Notes under the pieces: generated by a model
Told to the model about the DNA's origin: nothing
What the model saw: only the letters and a program-made list of their open reading frames with translations
Databases searched by the model: none
Program-made: the position numbers and the translations under genes
Assembly: GCA_031424995.1 (NCBI GenBank)
Contig: JANPIP010000052.1
Coordinates: forward strand, 1 to 64,000
Direction: 5' to 3'
Source: Parasediminibacterium sp031424995
Lineage (GTDB): Bacteria > Bacteroidota > Bacteroidia > Chitinophagales > Chitinophagaceae
DNA: 64,000 nucleotides
Part shown: positions 16,144 through 24,774 of the stretch, one piece after another
Layout of the letters: every line of letters starts with the position of its first letter
How positions within the stretch are numbered: position 1 is the first letter of the stretch

Positions 16144-17781
16144 TTGAAACGTAAAGACTTTTTACAACTGTCTGCGATGGGTTTTGGTGCCATGATGCTG
16201 CCAAAATCATCGCTGCTTGGCAACCCTGTTGATGCGGCGCACCTGCTTGCACCAGGCATTGACACCAAGGCCAAGAAAATGCTTGCTGATGTTGCGCTTA
16301 ACACAGCAAAAAGTAAAGGTGCCAGTTATGCCGATATACGTATTGGCCGCTACCTGAACCAGTTTATTACCACCCGCGAAAACCGTGTACAAAACGTTGC
16401 CAACACAGAATCTTTTGGTGTGGGTATTCGTGTGCTGGCCAATGGATGCTGGGGTTTTGCTGCTACCAACGATGTTACTAAAGAAGGTGTAGCCAAAACC
16501 GCAGAACGTGCCGTGGCTGTTGCAAAAGCCAACAGTAAATTATTTACTGAACCTGTGCAGCTTGCGCCACAAAAGGGTTACGGCGAAGTAAGCTGGAAAA
16601 CGCCTATTGAAAAAAATGCGTTTGAAGTGCCTATTAAAGAAAAGATTGACCTGCTGCTGAATGTAAATGATATTGCCATGGCTGGCGGGGCCAACTTTGT
16701 TAACTCAGCTATTTTGGCCGTGAACGAGCAGAAGTATTTTGCCTCTACTGATGGCTCTTACATTGAGCAGGATGTACACCGTTTGTTTCCTACATTTAAT
16801 GTTACCAAGATTGATAGGGCAACGAGTAAGTTTGAGTCTATCAAATCTTTAAGCTCGCCTGTAGGTATGGGTTACGAATATTTAACGCCTACGGCGGAAA
16901 GTAAAGTAGCTGGTATTGTTACGCGCTATAAAGACCGTTACGATTTTATTGAAGACATAAAAGGCGCTACTGAAGGCGTTAAGCAAAAGCTTACTGCGAA
17001 GAGTGTTGAACCTGGTAAGTATGATCTTGTACTTGATCCATCTCACTTGTGGCTAACTATTCACGAGTCTGTGGCACACCCTACAGAGCTTGACCGTGTG
17101 CTTGGTTACGAAGCCAACTATGCAGGCACCAGTTTTCTTACCATGGATAAACTGAAAACAAAGGAATTTAAATTCGGTAGCCCTATAGTAAATGTAGTTG
17201 CCGATAAACTGCAAAAAGGTTCGCTGGGGGCTGTGGGCTATGATGATGAGGGTGTTGGCACCAAGCAGTGGGATATTATTAAAGATGGTAAGCTGGTTAA
17301 TTTTCAGGCCATAAGAGACCAGGCACATATTTTAGGATTGAAGGAAAGCCAGGGCTGCTGCTATGCACAAAGCTGGAACGATGTTCAGTTTCAGCGTATG
17401 CCAAATATTTCTTTACAACCAGGTAAGGCAAAACTGAGTGTTGATGATATGATAAAGAATGTAGAGAAAGGTGTTTACATAATTGGTGATGGTTCTTTCT
17501 CTATTGATCAGCAGCGTTACAATTTTCAGTTTGGCGGGCAAACATTTTACGAGATCAAAAACGGTAAAATTGTAGGCATGTTAAAAGATGTTTCTTACCA
17601 GGCCAATACACAGGAATTCTGGAATAGTTGTGCTGCTATTGCAGATGAAAGTGATTACCGTTTGGGCGGTGCATTTAATGATGGTAAAGGGCAGCCTTCA
17701 CAATCAAATGCAGTATCGCATGGCAGCTCAACCACGCGCTTTAATGGTGTAAACGTTATTAATACAGCAAGAAAAATCTAA
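16144..17781 (+). CDS. tldD: TldD family metalloprotease with Tat-like N-terminus
   Basis: A 545-residue TldD-type protein. The zinc motif is HESVAH in IHESVAHPTELDR, followed by GYEANYAGTSF; known TldD proteins use HExxxH to bind zinc and act with TldE/PmbA to cleave peptides. The N-terminus MKRKDFLQLSAMGFGAMMLP resembles a twin-arginine signal with RK in place of RR, and LLGNPVDAA could hold a cleavage site, so export is possible but unproven. The start codon is TTG, with AAGGAG 12 bases upstream and no in-frame ATG before residue 12. It is nine bases ahead of its partner gene. The family name is firm; the substrate is unknown. Confidence 0.9.
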   Translation: MKRKDFLQLSAMGFGAMMLPKSSLLGNPVDAAHLLAPGIDTKAKKMLADVALNTAKSKGASYADIRIGRYLNQFITTRENRVQNVANTESFGVGIRVLANGCWGFAATNDVTKEGVAKTAERAVAVAKANSKLFTEPVQLAPQKGYGEVSWKTPIEKNAFEVPIKEKIDLLLNVNDIAMAGGANFVNSAILAVNEQKYFASTDGSYIEQDVHRLFPTFNVTKIDRATSKFESIKSLSSPVGMGYEYLTPTAESKVAGIVTRYKDRYDFIEDIKGATEGVKQKLTAKSVEPGKYDLVLDPSHLWLTIHESVAHPTELDRVLGYEANYAGTSFLTMDKLKTKEFKFGSPIVNVVADKLQKGSLGAVGYDDEGVGTKQWDIIKDGKLVNFQAIRDQAHILGLKESQGCCYAQSWNDVQFQRMPNISLQPGKAKLSVDDMIKNVEKGVYIIGDGSFSIDQQRYNFQFGGQTFYEIKNGKIVGMLKDVSYQANTQEFWNSCAAIADESDYRLGGAFNDGKGQPSQSNAVSHGSSTTRFNGVNVINTARKI

Positions 17782-17790
17782 CAACAACTT

Positions 17791-19128
17791 ATGGCAATCT
17801 TAAATAAAGAAGAAGCAAAAAAGCTGCTGGAAAAAGTGATGAAGTTTTCCAAAGCTGATGAATGCGAGGTGAGCCTTAGTGGCAACGAGGGCGGCAACAT
17901 ACGTTATGCACGCAATGCCGCTTCTACCTCTGGCGATATAAGTACGTTAACACTTTCTGTTAACTCAATTTTTGGCAAGAAAAGTGGTACAGCAACCATC
18001 AACGAATTTGATGATGCTGCTTTGGAAAGGGTAGTTAAACGTGCAGAAGAATTGGCACAGTTGGCACCTGAAAATCCTGAGCGTATGCCATTGCTTGGCC
18101 CCAGCGTGTTTAAAGAATCCATTGGCTATAATCCTAAAACAGCCGCTATTACACCAGATGTAAGGGCAGAGTTGGTGGCAAAAAGTATAGCTGTTTCAAA
18201 AGAAGCAAAGCTGGAAGCGGCGGGCTTTTTAGAGAACACAACTTCGTTTGTGGCAGTGTTAAACTCAAAAGGTTTGTTTGCCTATAATATGGATACGGAT
18301 GTTACTTTTTCTGTAACAACCCGTAATGCAGAAGGTACAGGCAGTGGTTATGCAGCAAGAGGTTTTAACGACATAAGTAAACTTGATACGTTTACCGCTA
18401 CCAAAATTGCTGCGCAAAAAGCCAATGGTTCTGCCACTGCAAAAGCTATTGAACCTGGTAAATACACGGTTATTTTAGAGCCTGTGGCTGCTACTTATAT
18501 GCTTGAAAATATGTTTCGTGGCTTTGATGCACGCACTGCAGATGAAGGCCGTAGTTTTATGAGTAAACCCGGTGGTGGTAACCGTTTGGGCGAGCAGTTG
18601 ATGGATGAGAAGGTGACTATTTATTCTGACCCATTTAACCCTGAATTGCCGGGCAGTACCTGGAGCAGGGATGGCTTGCCGTTAGAGCGTATGAACTGGA
18701 TTGAGAAAGGTGTGGTAAAGAACCTGAGCTACTCGCAGTTTTGGGCGCAGAAGAAAGGTGTTAAACCAGTTCCTTTTCCAAGCAATATTATTATGCAGGG
18801 CGGCGATGGTGGTACGGTGGAAGATATGATTAAGAGTACTGAAAGAGGGGTACTGGTGTCAAGGTTGTGGTATATACGTTTGGTAGATGCGCAAACTTTG
18901 TTGCTTACCGGCCTTACCCGAGATGGAACTTTTTATATTGAAAATGGTAAGATAAAACACCCGATAAAGAACTTCCGTTTTAATGAAAGCCCTGTAATAA
19001 TGCTGAACAATGTTGAGGCACTTGGCAAGGCAGAAAGAAGCATCAGTGTTGAATCGTATCGCAGTTACCTGATACCCCCAATGAAGATTAAAGACTTTAC
19101 TTTCTCTTCTTTGTCAGACGCGGTTTAA
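17791..19128 (+). CDS. pmbA: TldE/PmbA family protein
   Basis: A 445-residue partner of the preceding TldD. It has the family core (GKYTVILEPVAATYMLENM, RLGEQLMDEKVTIYSDP, MQGGDGGTVEDMI) but lacks the HExxxH zinc motif, as is normal for TldE/PmbA. In known pairs the TldD-TldE heterodimer encloses the active site. Unlike its neighbour it starts MAILNKEEAKKLLEK with no signal peptide, which raises the question of how the two would meet if TldD were exported. It is nine bases downstream in one operon, with a terminator after it. Confidence 0.9.
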   Translation: MAILNKEEAKKLLEKVMKFSKADECEVSLSGNEGGNIRYARNAASTSGDISTLTLSVNSIFGKKSGTATINEFDDAALERVVKRAEELAQLAPENPERMPLLGPSVFKESIGYNPKTAAITPDVRAELVAKSIAVSKEAKLEAAGFLENTTSFVAVLNSKGLFAYNMDTDVTFSVTTRNAEGTGSGYAARGFNDISKLDTFTATKIAAQKANGSATAKAIEPGKYTVILEPVAATYMLENMFRGFDARTADEGRSFMSKPGGGNRLGEQLMDEKVTIYSDPFNPELPGSTWSRDGLPLERMNWIEKGVVKNLSYSQFWAQKKGVKPVPFPSNIIMQGGDGGTVEDMIKSTERGVLVSRLWYIRLVDAQTLLLTGLTRDGTFYIENGKIKHPIKNFRFNESPVIMLNNVEALGKAERSISVESYRSYLIPPMKIKDFTFSSLSDAV

Positions 19129-19157
19129 TAATGCCCATAGTTTTCTGTTTTTAATAT

Positions 19158-19187
19158 GCCCTGCTGGTTTTCCAGCGGGGCTTTTTA
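19158..19187 (+). terminator. Rho-independent terminator of the tldD-pmbA operon
   Basis: A stem from GCCCTGCTGG and CCAGCGGGGC with a short loop is followed by five T. It touches the 3' end of the convergent kinase gene. Confidence 0.8.
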
Positions 19188-20282
19188 TGGTTGCAATGGT
19201 AACTCTTCAATTTCAAGTTTTACACTAACTGATGTGCCTTTGGTTATTTCACTGTTAATGGTCAACTCGCCGTTCATTATTTTTATTCTTTCTTTCATGC
19301 CAACAATGCCCAGCCTGTTTTTAGATTTTATTTCATCCATATTAAAGCCCTTACCATTATCCTTTATTGTAAGTACAAAGCAGTTATCATCAAACAAAAG
19401 GGAGGAGTTTACTTCTGTTGCTTCTGCATGACGTGCCACATTGGTAAGCGACTCCTGGTACACCCTGAAAAGCCCTATAGATGTGGCTTTGTCTAACGTA
19501 TCTGCATTGCTGTTATTCGTAAAGTTGCACTTGATTTCTGTACGGTTTTCAAACTCTTTACTATACCAGTGCAGGGCCGCACTTAAACCCAGTTCATCTA
19601 AAATTGGCGGCCTTAATTGCGAAGCAATTTTTCTAACTGTTTTAATGATGGTATTTATGAGGCCTATAGATGCTGTTATCCTGTCCTGTGCAAACTCATT
19701 CTCTTTTGGAAGTTTCATTTTTATCAGGCTCAAATCAATATGCAAAGCTGTGAGCAATTGGCCCAGTTCATCATGAATTTCCCTGGCAATATCAGCCCTT
19801 TCTTCTTCACGTATTGACTGTAAATGCGTGGCAAGACTACGTAACTCAGTTTGAGAATCTTTTAATTGCGAGAGGAACAATTCTTTATCAATTTCTGCTT
19901 CATATTTTGCCATGGCACTTAAAATGGCATTGGGCAAACGCTGCAGCCTGTCTTTTAAAATATAATCAGAGGCCCCACATTTCATCACATCTACAGCAAA
20001 CTCTTCTGATACTGTAGCAGTGATTAAAATAAAGGGGATGCGTATATTTTTTTCATGCAAAATTTTTAATGCTTCAATTGAATTAAAAGAGGGAAGTGAA
20101 TGATCTGAAAGTATTATATCTGGCGCAAAACTATCCAATGCACGTATATAGCTTTCCCTGTCATCAACCACAATTTTTTCGAAGTTGATAGAACCTTTAC
20201 GCAGTTCTCTTTCTACAAGCTCTGCATCGGTTTCCAGGTCTTCCAGGTGAAGTATTTTTAGTTTTTGATGTTGCATACTCAT
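19185..20282 (-). CDS. Hybrid REC-HisKA_3 histidine kinase
   Basis: A 365-residue cytoplasmic signalling protein. An N-terminal receiver domain (about 8-125) has the phosphoacceptor Asp60 in DIILSDHSLP. A NarL-type HisKA_3 dimerisation box follows, with His170 in REIHDELGQLLTAL, then an HATPase_c domain with QESLTNVARHA, DNGKGF and GIVGMKERI. It has no membrane segment, so it probably takes its signal by phosphorylation of its own receiver. Its upstream neighbours, a response regulator and a PAS protein, are both broken, and no LuxR-type output regulator is adjacent. Confidence 0.93.
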   Translation of the reverse strand: MSMQHQKLKILHLEDLETDAELVERELRKGSINFEKIVVDDRESYIRALDSFAPDIILSDHSLPSFNSIEALKILHEKNIRIPFILITATVSEEFAVDVMKCGASDYILKDRLQRLPNAILSAMAKYEAEIDKELFLSQLKDSQTELRSLATHLQSIREEERADIAREIHDELGQLLTALHIDLSLIKMKLPKENEFAQDRITASIGLINTIIKTVRKIASQLRPPILDELGLSAALHWYSKEFENRTEIKCNFTNNSNADTLDKATSIGLFRVYQESLTNVARHAEATEVNSSLLFDDNCFVLTIKDNGKGFNMDEIKSKNRLGIVGMKERIKIMNGELTINSEITKGTSVSVKLEIEELPLQP

Positions 20283-20293
20283 AGTGCGATTTT

Positions 20294-20729
20294 TTAGGGT
20301 TGCTGATTAAGAAGAAGCCAGTAAAAACCAAGGTTTGCAAGGGCTTTAGAAAAGTTATCAAAGCCTACAGGCTTTACAATATAGCTATTGGCACCTAACA
20401 GGTAACAACGCTCTATATCTGGATTTTCTTTTGCAGAAGTAAGCACTACCACGGGTATTTTTTAGTTAGATCATTGGCTTTTATCTGCGTTAAAACCTCT
20501 ATGCCATCTACTCTTGGCATCTTTAAATCGAGCAGAATAAGCTTTGGTTTATTATTGCCATTGCGCTCTTTAAAATCCCGACAGCAAAAAATAAAATCAA
20601 ATGCTTCTGCACCGTCTGTAAGGAGTATCAGATTATTAGCCAGGTTGTGCTTTTTTAAAGCCCTGATGGTTAATTCCGCATCACACGGGTTATCTCTATT
20701 AATAAAATTTCAATTTCATCATGTATCAT
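20294..20729 (-). pseudogene. Single-domain response regulator, broken by two frameshifts
   Basis: With two missing bases restored the minus strand reads a CheY-like receiver of about 145 residues: MIHDEIEILLIEDNPCDAEL, then PKLILLDLKMPRVDGIEVL (phosphoacceptor Asp in LLDLKMP), VVVLTSAKENPD and NSYIVKPVGFDNF. The first lesion is a lost G in ATAGAG(G)ATAACC near 20690; the second is a lost A in the A-run of ACTAAAAAATACCC near 20465. Both are homopolymer deletions. It lies between the truncated PAS gene and the hybrid kinase and would have been part of that pathway. Confidence 0.85.
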
Positions 20730-20742
20730 AATATTCTCATTT

Positions 20743-21033
20743 TTAGTTTGGAAGACTAAAATAGAATGCAGCACCTTTATTAAGTTCTGCTTCTGTGTAT
20801 TTTGAAATAGTACAGAAGTTTTTATTTACGTAAGTAATAATGCCTTTTTTATCTGTAATTGCCAGTATTGCTTCGGCATCAAGTGCATATTTATAATCAG
20901 AGGTTTCTTTTAAACTTTTTTGCAGGTTTGCTTCAATAATAAGCAATGTTATTGCAAGGATAACGAGAAAAGCTGCCCGTAGTTTATGTACAAATTTCAA
21001 CCTCATAGGAAGGCAATTGAATTTGGTTTGCAT
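20743..21033 (-). pseudogene. Truncated membrane-anchored PAS sensor (histidine kinase remnant)
   Basis: Ninety-six residues: a basic start, one membrane helix (AAFLVILAITLLIIEA), then the first part of a PAS domain, ALDAEAILAITDKKGIITYV and NKNFCTISKYTEAEL. The PAS domain stops after about 40 residues in the unrelated tail NKGAAFYFSLPN, and no kinase domain follows; the broken response regulator starts 13 bases later. This looks like a sensor kinase that lost its PAS end and catalytic part by deletion. A short intact membrane PAS protein is less likely. The 366-base gap 21034-21399 shows nothing but AT-rich DNA. Confidence 0.75.
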
Positions 21034-21399
21034 TAATCTTACCCTTGTTGCCTGTTGCTTTTGTTGTAGCTAAAAGTATTATTAAAGTTTAACAACAGAG
21101 GTAAAAATCAAGCGCTTCCAGGGGTGTATTAAGTTAAGGCTAGTGTATTGCTTCAGGGGGGCGGAAATTTATTTAACTGTGAAGTCACATAGAAAAAACA
21201 AGCAATGATATAATGCTTTCTTTGTTTCATTATGTATTTGGAATTGGCTTATTTGAGCTGACAAATGTTAAATAAAAAAATCTGATTACAAAAATTTATT
21301 TTGTTGAATAAACCAAAAAACACAACTATTGAAAAAACTTAACCATATGGTTAAATTTTGGGGAAGTAGATTCTTTTATAAAGACTTTCCCAAACAGCA

Positions 21400-22139
21400 C
21401 TACTTGTTTTTTGCATAATCTTTTACGCATCTAAAACCAAGATTATTACTTGCACTACTGGTTTCGCCCTTGCAGCGGCTGCCTGCTTTATAACGAATGC
21501 AATACTGGTCGCTGCACATATGAGAGCCCCACGCTGTACATGTTTTTTAAGGTTGGGTTCATAAGGGTCGTAGCTGTCTTTGGGGCCTTTTGGGTTAATA
21601 GCTATACTTTTTGCATAATAATCAGGGCAATACCAATCGCTGCACCATACCCACACATTACCATCTATGTCGTACAAACCATACCCATTTTTGGGAAAAG
21701 ACTTTACAGGTGCCAATGCTGCAAAACCATCTTCTTTTGTGTTGTAGTTTACCATCAGGTTTTAACTGGCTGCCCCAGTAATAGATGGTAGATGCTTTAC
21801 CACCACGTGCAGCAAATTCCATGGATGTTGCCAGTTGGCTCCTGCAACGTATTGCCACCATTATAAAGGATTATTCAAATTAACCACCTGTTTGGTGGGT
21901 GTAAAAACTGCAGAACCTACCACCAGTTTATTAGCAGCAATACCAGGATAATCTGTAGGGTTTAATGCCCTTTCTGCAACGGTCTTGTATTTGGTAGCTG
22001 TTACAAACTTTGTAAACTTTTCATTGGTTACTTCGTGTTCATCCATTAAAATACTATTAATAGTAACTGTGTGTACAGGCTTGCTGTCACTAAAATCATT
22101 GCTGCCCATTTTAAAAGTGCCGCCAGGTATTGATACCAT
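21400..22139 (-). pseudogene. Formylglycine-generating-enzyme-like (SUMF1 domain) protein, degraded
   Basis: Pieces of one SUMF1-domain protein appear in shifting frames: MVSIPGGTFKMGSNDFSD and MDEHEVTNEKFTKFV at the N-terminus, EFAARGGKASTIYYWGSQ in the middle, then FAALAPVKSFPKNGYGLYDI, WCSDWY, and finally CSDQYCIRYKAGSR and NLGFRCVKDYAK. The C-x4-C pair in CSDQYC corresponds to the copper-binding cysteines of true formylglycine-generating enzymes. Damage includes a TAA after NLNNPL where the same frame continues as WWQYVAGANW, loss of about 35 codons before EFAARGG, another deletion before NTKEDGF, and a lost G near 21525. It cannot make an active enzyme. Confidence 0.85.
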
Positions 22140-22269
22140 TTCTGCAATGCTTGCATTGCTTGTTTTGCTTGTTTTGAATTACTCATCAAAAGCCCGTCAC
22201 CCAAAACCTTAAAAATGCTTTGCAGTGCTTGCTGCTACTGCATTTCTCACATAATTTCCTTACTTTCGC

Positions 22270-22299
22270 AGCCCGAAATAAAAATCTTCGGGCTTTTTT
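22270..22299 (+). promoter_or_regulatory. Terminator-like hairpin in the rpsA leader
   Basis: AGCCCGAA (22270-22277) pairs with TTCGGGCT (22287-22294) and is followed by six T that run straight into the ATG at 22300. A TACTTTCG promoter-like element lies at 22261-22268, so nearly the whole leader would be this hairpin. No upstream plus-strand gene needs a terminator here. A role in attenuation or translational control of S1 is inferred. Confidence 0.6.
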
Positions 22300-24339
22300 A
22301 TGAATTTCTTTATTAAACAATTAAATGCAGATGCCCAGGACAGCGCTGCTTCTTCACCAGAAGAAGTTACAGATGCTGCAACTGCAACAACAAACGCACC
22401 TGTAGAAGAGCAGTCACCTGCTGTGGAAGAAATTGCTGCACCCGTTGAAGCTGCTGCAGCACCTGTAGTAGAAGAAACTATTGCAACAGAAGCAGTTGCT
22501 GAAGAAACTACAGAACCTGTGGTAGCACAACAACCTGTTGAAGAAACCGTTGCAACTGCACACGACGACTTTGACTGGAGCGTTGACAAACGTAACGTTA
22601 GCCTTTACAGCAAAGAAGAAAAGCTGAAGTACGACAAAGTGTACGAAGACACTTTTGTACAAATTGCTGATGGCGAAATTATTAACGGCGGTGTGGTTGG
22701 CCTTACTAAAACTGATGTTGTTGTAAACATTGGCTTTAAAAGTGATGGTTTAATCTCATTGAACGAATTCCGCGATTACCCGGGTTTAAAAGTGGGTGAT
22801 GAAGTGGAAGTGATGGTGGTTGAAAAAGAAGACAAAAACGGTAACCTTACTTTAAGCCGCAAAAGTGCAAGAATTTTCCGTGCATGGCAGCGTATTATGG
22901 AAGTTCACAAAACTGGTGAAGTGGTTACAGGTCTTGTTACCAGCAAAACCAAAGGTGGTCTTATCGTTGATGTATTTGGCATGGAAACTTTCTTACCAGG
23001 TTCTCAAATTGACGTTAAACCAGTTACTGACTACGATCAGTTTGTTGGTAAAACAATGGAATTTAAAGTTGTTAAAATCAACGAAACCATTAAGAACGCC
23101 GTTGTATCTCACAAAGCCTTAATTGAAAGCGATATTGAAGCTCAACGTGTTGAGATCATGAGCAAACTTGAAAAAGGCCAGGTATTAGAAGGTACTGTTA
23201 AGAACATTACTGACTTCGGTGCCTTTATGGATCTTGGTGGTTTGGATGGTTTACTATACATCACAGATATTTCTTGGGGTAGAATTTCTCACCCAAGTGA
23301 AGTTCTTAAAATGGATCAAAAACTTCAGGTGGTTGTTCTTGACTTTGATGATGATAAAAAACGTATCAGCCTTGGTCTTAAACAACTTACTCCACACCCT
23401 TGGGATGTATTGCCAGAAGGACTTTCTGAAGGCAGCATAGTGAAAGGTAAAGTGGTGAACATTGAAGATTATGGTGCATTCTTAGAAATTCAACCAGGTG
23501 TTGAAGGTTTGGTACACGTAAGTGAAATTACATGGGCCAACACTCCAATCAACGCTAAAGAATTCTTCAAATTAAGCGACGAATACGAAGCTAAAGTGGT
23601 TACTCTTGATAAAGATTCACGCAAAATGAGCCTTTCTATCAAGCAAATGACTGAAGATCCTTGGAACACAATTGAAAACAAATATGCTGTTGACAGCAAG
23701 CACAAAGGTTTAGTTAAAAACATAACGCCTTATGGTGTGTTTGTTGAACTTGAGCCAGGTATCGGCGGCATGATCCACATTAGCGATCTTAGCTGGTTAA
23801 AACGTTTCAATCACCCAAGCGATTATGTAAAAGTTGCCGAACACATCGACATCATTATTCTTGGAATTGATAAAGACAACCGCAAACTTCAACTGGGCCA
23901 CAAACAATTAGAAGAAGATCCTTGGAATTCTTTAGAAGATACATTCGCAATCGGTTCTACGCACGAAGGCCATGTAACACGTAAAGACGACAAGGGTGCT
24001 TTGGTACAATTACCTTACGGTTTAGAAGGTTTTGCACCTGCACGCCACCTTAACAAAGAAGATGGTAAAACAGTAGTTGCAGAAGAAACTTTACCATTCG
24101 TGGTTATTGAATTCGATCGTAACGAAAAACGTATTCTTTTAAGCCACAGCCGCGTTTGGGAACAAGCACAAGCTGAAGAAAAAGAAGCCGTGAAGAAAGA
24201 AGCAAGAGCAGAAGCAGAAGTTACCAAGAAAGCTGTAAAAGCTGTTCAGGCTAAAGTTGAAAAAACAACTTTAGGTGATATTGGTGCTTTGGCCGAATTA
24301 CGTGCTAAGTTAGAAGGTGGTGAAAACGCTGGTAAATAA
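22300..24339 (+). CDS. rpsA: 30S ribosomal protein S1
   Basis: A 679-residue S1 that helps the ribosome bind and unfold mRNA. An acidic, Ala-rich head (about residues 8-85, many VEE and AAP words) precedes six S1/OB-fold repeats, recognisable at GEIINGGVVGLTKTDVVV, GEVVTGLVTSKTKGGLIV, GQVLEGTVKNITDFGAFM, GSIVKGKVVNIEDYGAFL, HKGLVKNITPYGVFVEL and HEGHVTRKDDKGALVQL. A charged tail follows. The head is longer than in E. coli S1 and is usual in Bacteroidota. It is a single-gene unit with an odd leader hairpin and a clear terminator. Codon use looks like that of a highly expressed gene. Confidence 0.97.
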   Translation: MNFFIKQLNADAQDSAASSPEEVTDAATATTNAPVEEQSPAVEEIAAPVEAAAAPVVEETIATEAVAEETTEPVVAQQPVEETVATAHDDFDWSVDKRNVSLYSKEEKLKYDKVYEDTFVQIADGEIINGGVVGLTKTDVVVNIGFKSDGLISLNEFRDYPGLKVGDEVEVMVVEKEDKNGNLTLSRKSARIFRAWQRIMEVHKTGEVVTGLVTSKTKGGLIVDVFGMETFLPGSQIDVKPVTDYDQFVGKTMEFKVVKINETIKNAVVSHKALIESDIEAQRVEIMSKLEKGQVLEGTVKNITDFGAFMDLGGLDGLLYITDISWGRISHPSEVLKMDQKLQVVVLDFDDDKKRISLGLKQLTPHPWDVLPEGLSEGSIVKGKVVNIEDYGAFLEIQPGVEGLVHVSEITWANTPINAKEFFKLSDEYEAKVVTLDKDSRKMSLSIKQMTEDPWNTIENKYAVDSKHKGLVKNITPYGVFVELEPGIGGMIHISDLSWLKRFNHPSDYVKVAEHIDIIILGIDKDNRKLQLGHKQLEEDPWNSLEDTFAIGSTHEGHVTRKDDKGALVQLPYGLEGFAPARHLNKEDGKTVVAEETLPFVVIEFDRNEKRILLSHSRVWEQAQAEEKEAVKKEARAEAEVTKKAVKAVQAKVEKTTLGDIGALAELRAKLEGGENAGK

Positions 24340-24362
24340 GCGGTAAACCATTTTAAAAATAC

Positions 24363-24396
24363 AAAGCCATCTCAAGCAATTGAGATGGCTTTTTTG
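24363..24396 (+). terminator. Rho-independent terminator of rpsA
   Basis: AAAGCCATCTCAA and TTGAGATGGCTTT form a 13-bp stem with a 4-base loop, followed by T residues. Confidence 0.9.
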
Positions 24397-24417
24397 TTGG
24401 TTATATTTTTTGGGTGA

Positions 24418-24472
24418 CCAGCTTTAAGGAACACAGATTGAGCGTCTGTTGCGTCGCACACTGCGGCGGTTT
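24418..24472 (+). repeat. Dispersed GCGTCGCACAC repeat, copy B
   Basis: Contains ACCAGCTTTAAGGAACA and TTGCGTCGCACACTGCGGCG, nearly identical to copy A at 9921-9975, including the leading ACCAGCTT. Confidence 0.8.
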
Positions 24473-24534
24473 GTTCTTTACTCAGCTTTTTAATGCAGAT
24501 TTATATTGAAGTTGTGTGCCGGTTCAGCAAAAGA

Positions 24535-24757
24535 AAGATACCGCACCTACGGCGCGGATTTGCTAATTATAACGCTAGGCTATTAAGATATTACACCCAT
24601 GGCGTAAGTAAGAATTACTATTAAAATCATTGGCGTGTTAAGCGATACGCCAACAAGAAGAAAAATAACATTTACAAAAATCTACATTGCACCACAGGTG
24701 CAATACCTTAATAGCAAAGAAGATATGGGTTGGTTCGCTCCGTAGGAGCGGTATCTT
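24535..24757. repeat. Composite palindromic element with mirrored CTACGG ends
   Basis: The left end, AAGATACCGCACCTACGGCG (from 24535), is mirrored by the right end, CCGTAGGAGCGGTATCTT (to 24757). Inside are further palindromes: TTGGCGT...ACGCCAA near 24631 and ATTGCACC-ACA-GGTGCAAT at 24686-24704. The right end is itself a hairpin (CGCTCCGTAGGAGCG, 24736-24750). No open frame of note lies inside. Together with repeat copy B it accounts for the 435-base gap between rpsA and the TPR gene. Confidence 0.75.
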
Positions 24758-24774
24758 ATGGGCAGATAACAGGA

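Noticed and set aside
21034..21399. Gap searched for a small RNA or gene
   Set aside because: Only AT-rich sequence without an open frame, hairpin or promoter that I could support.
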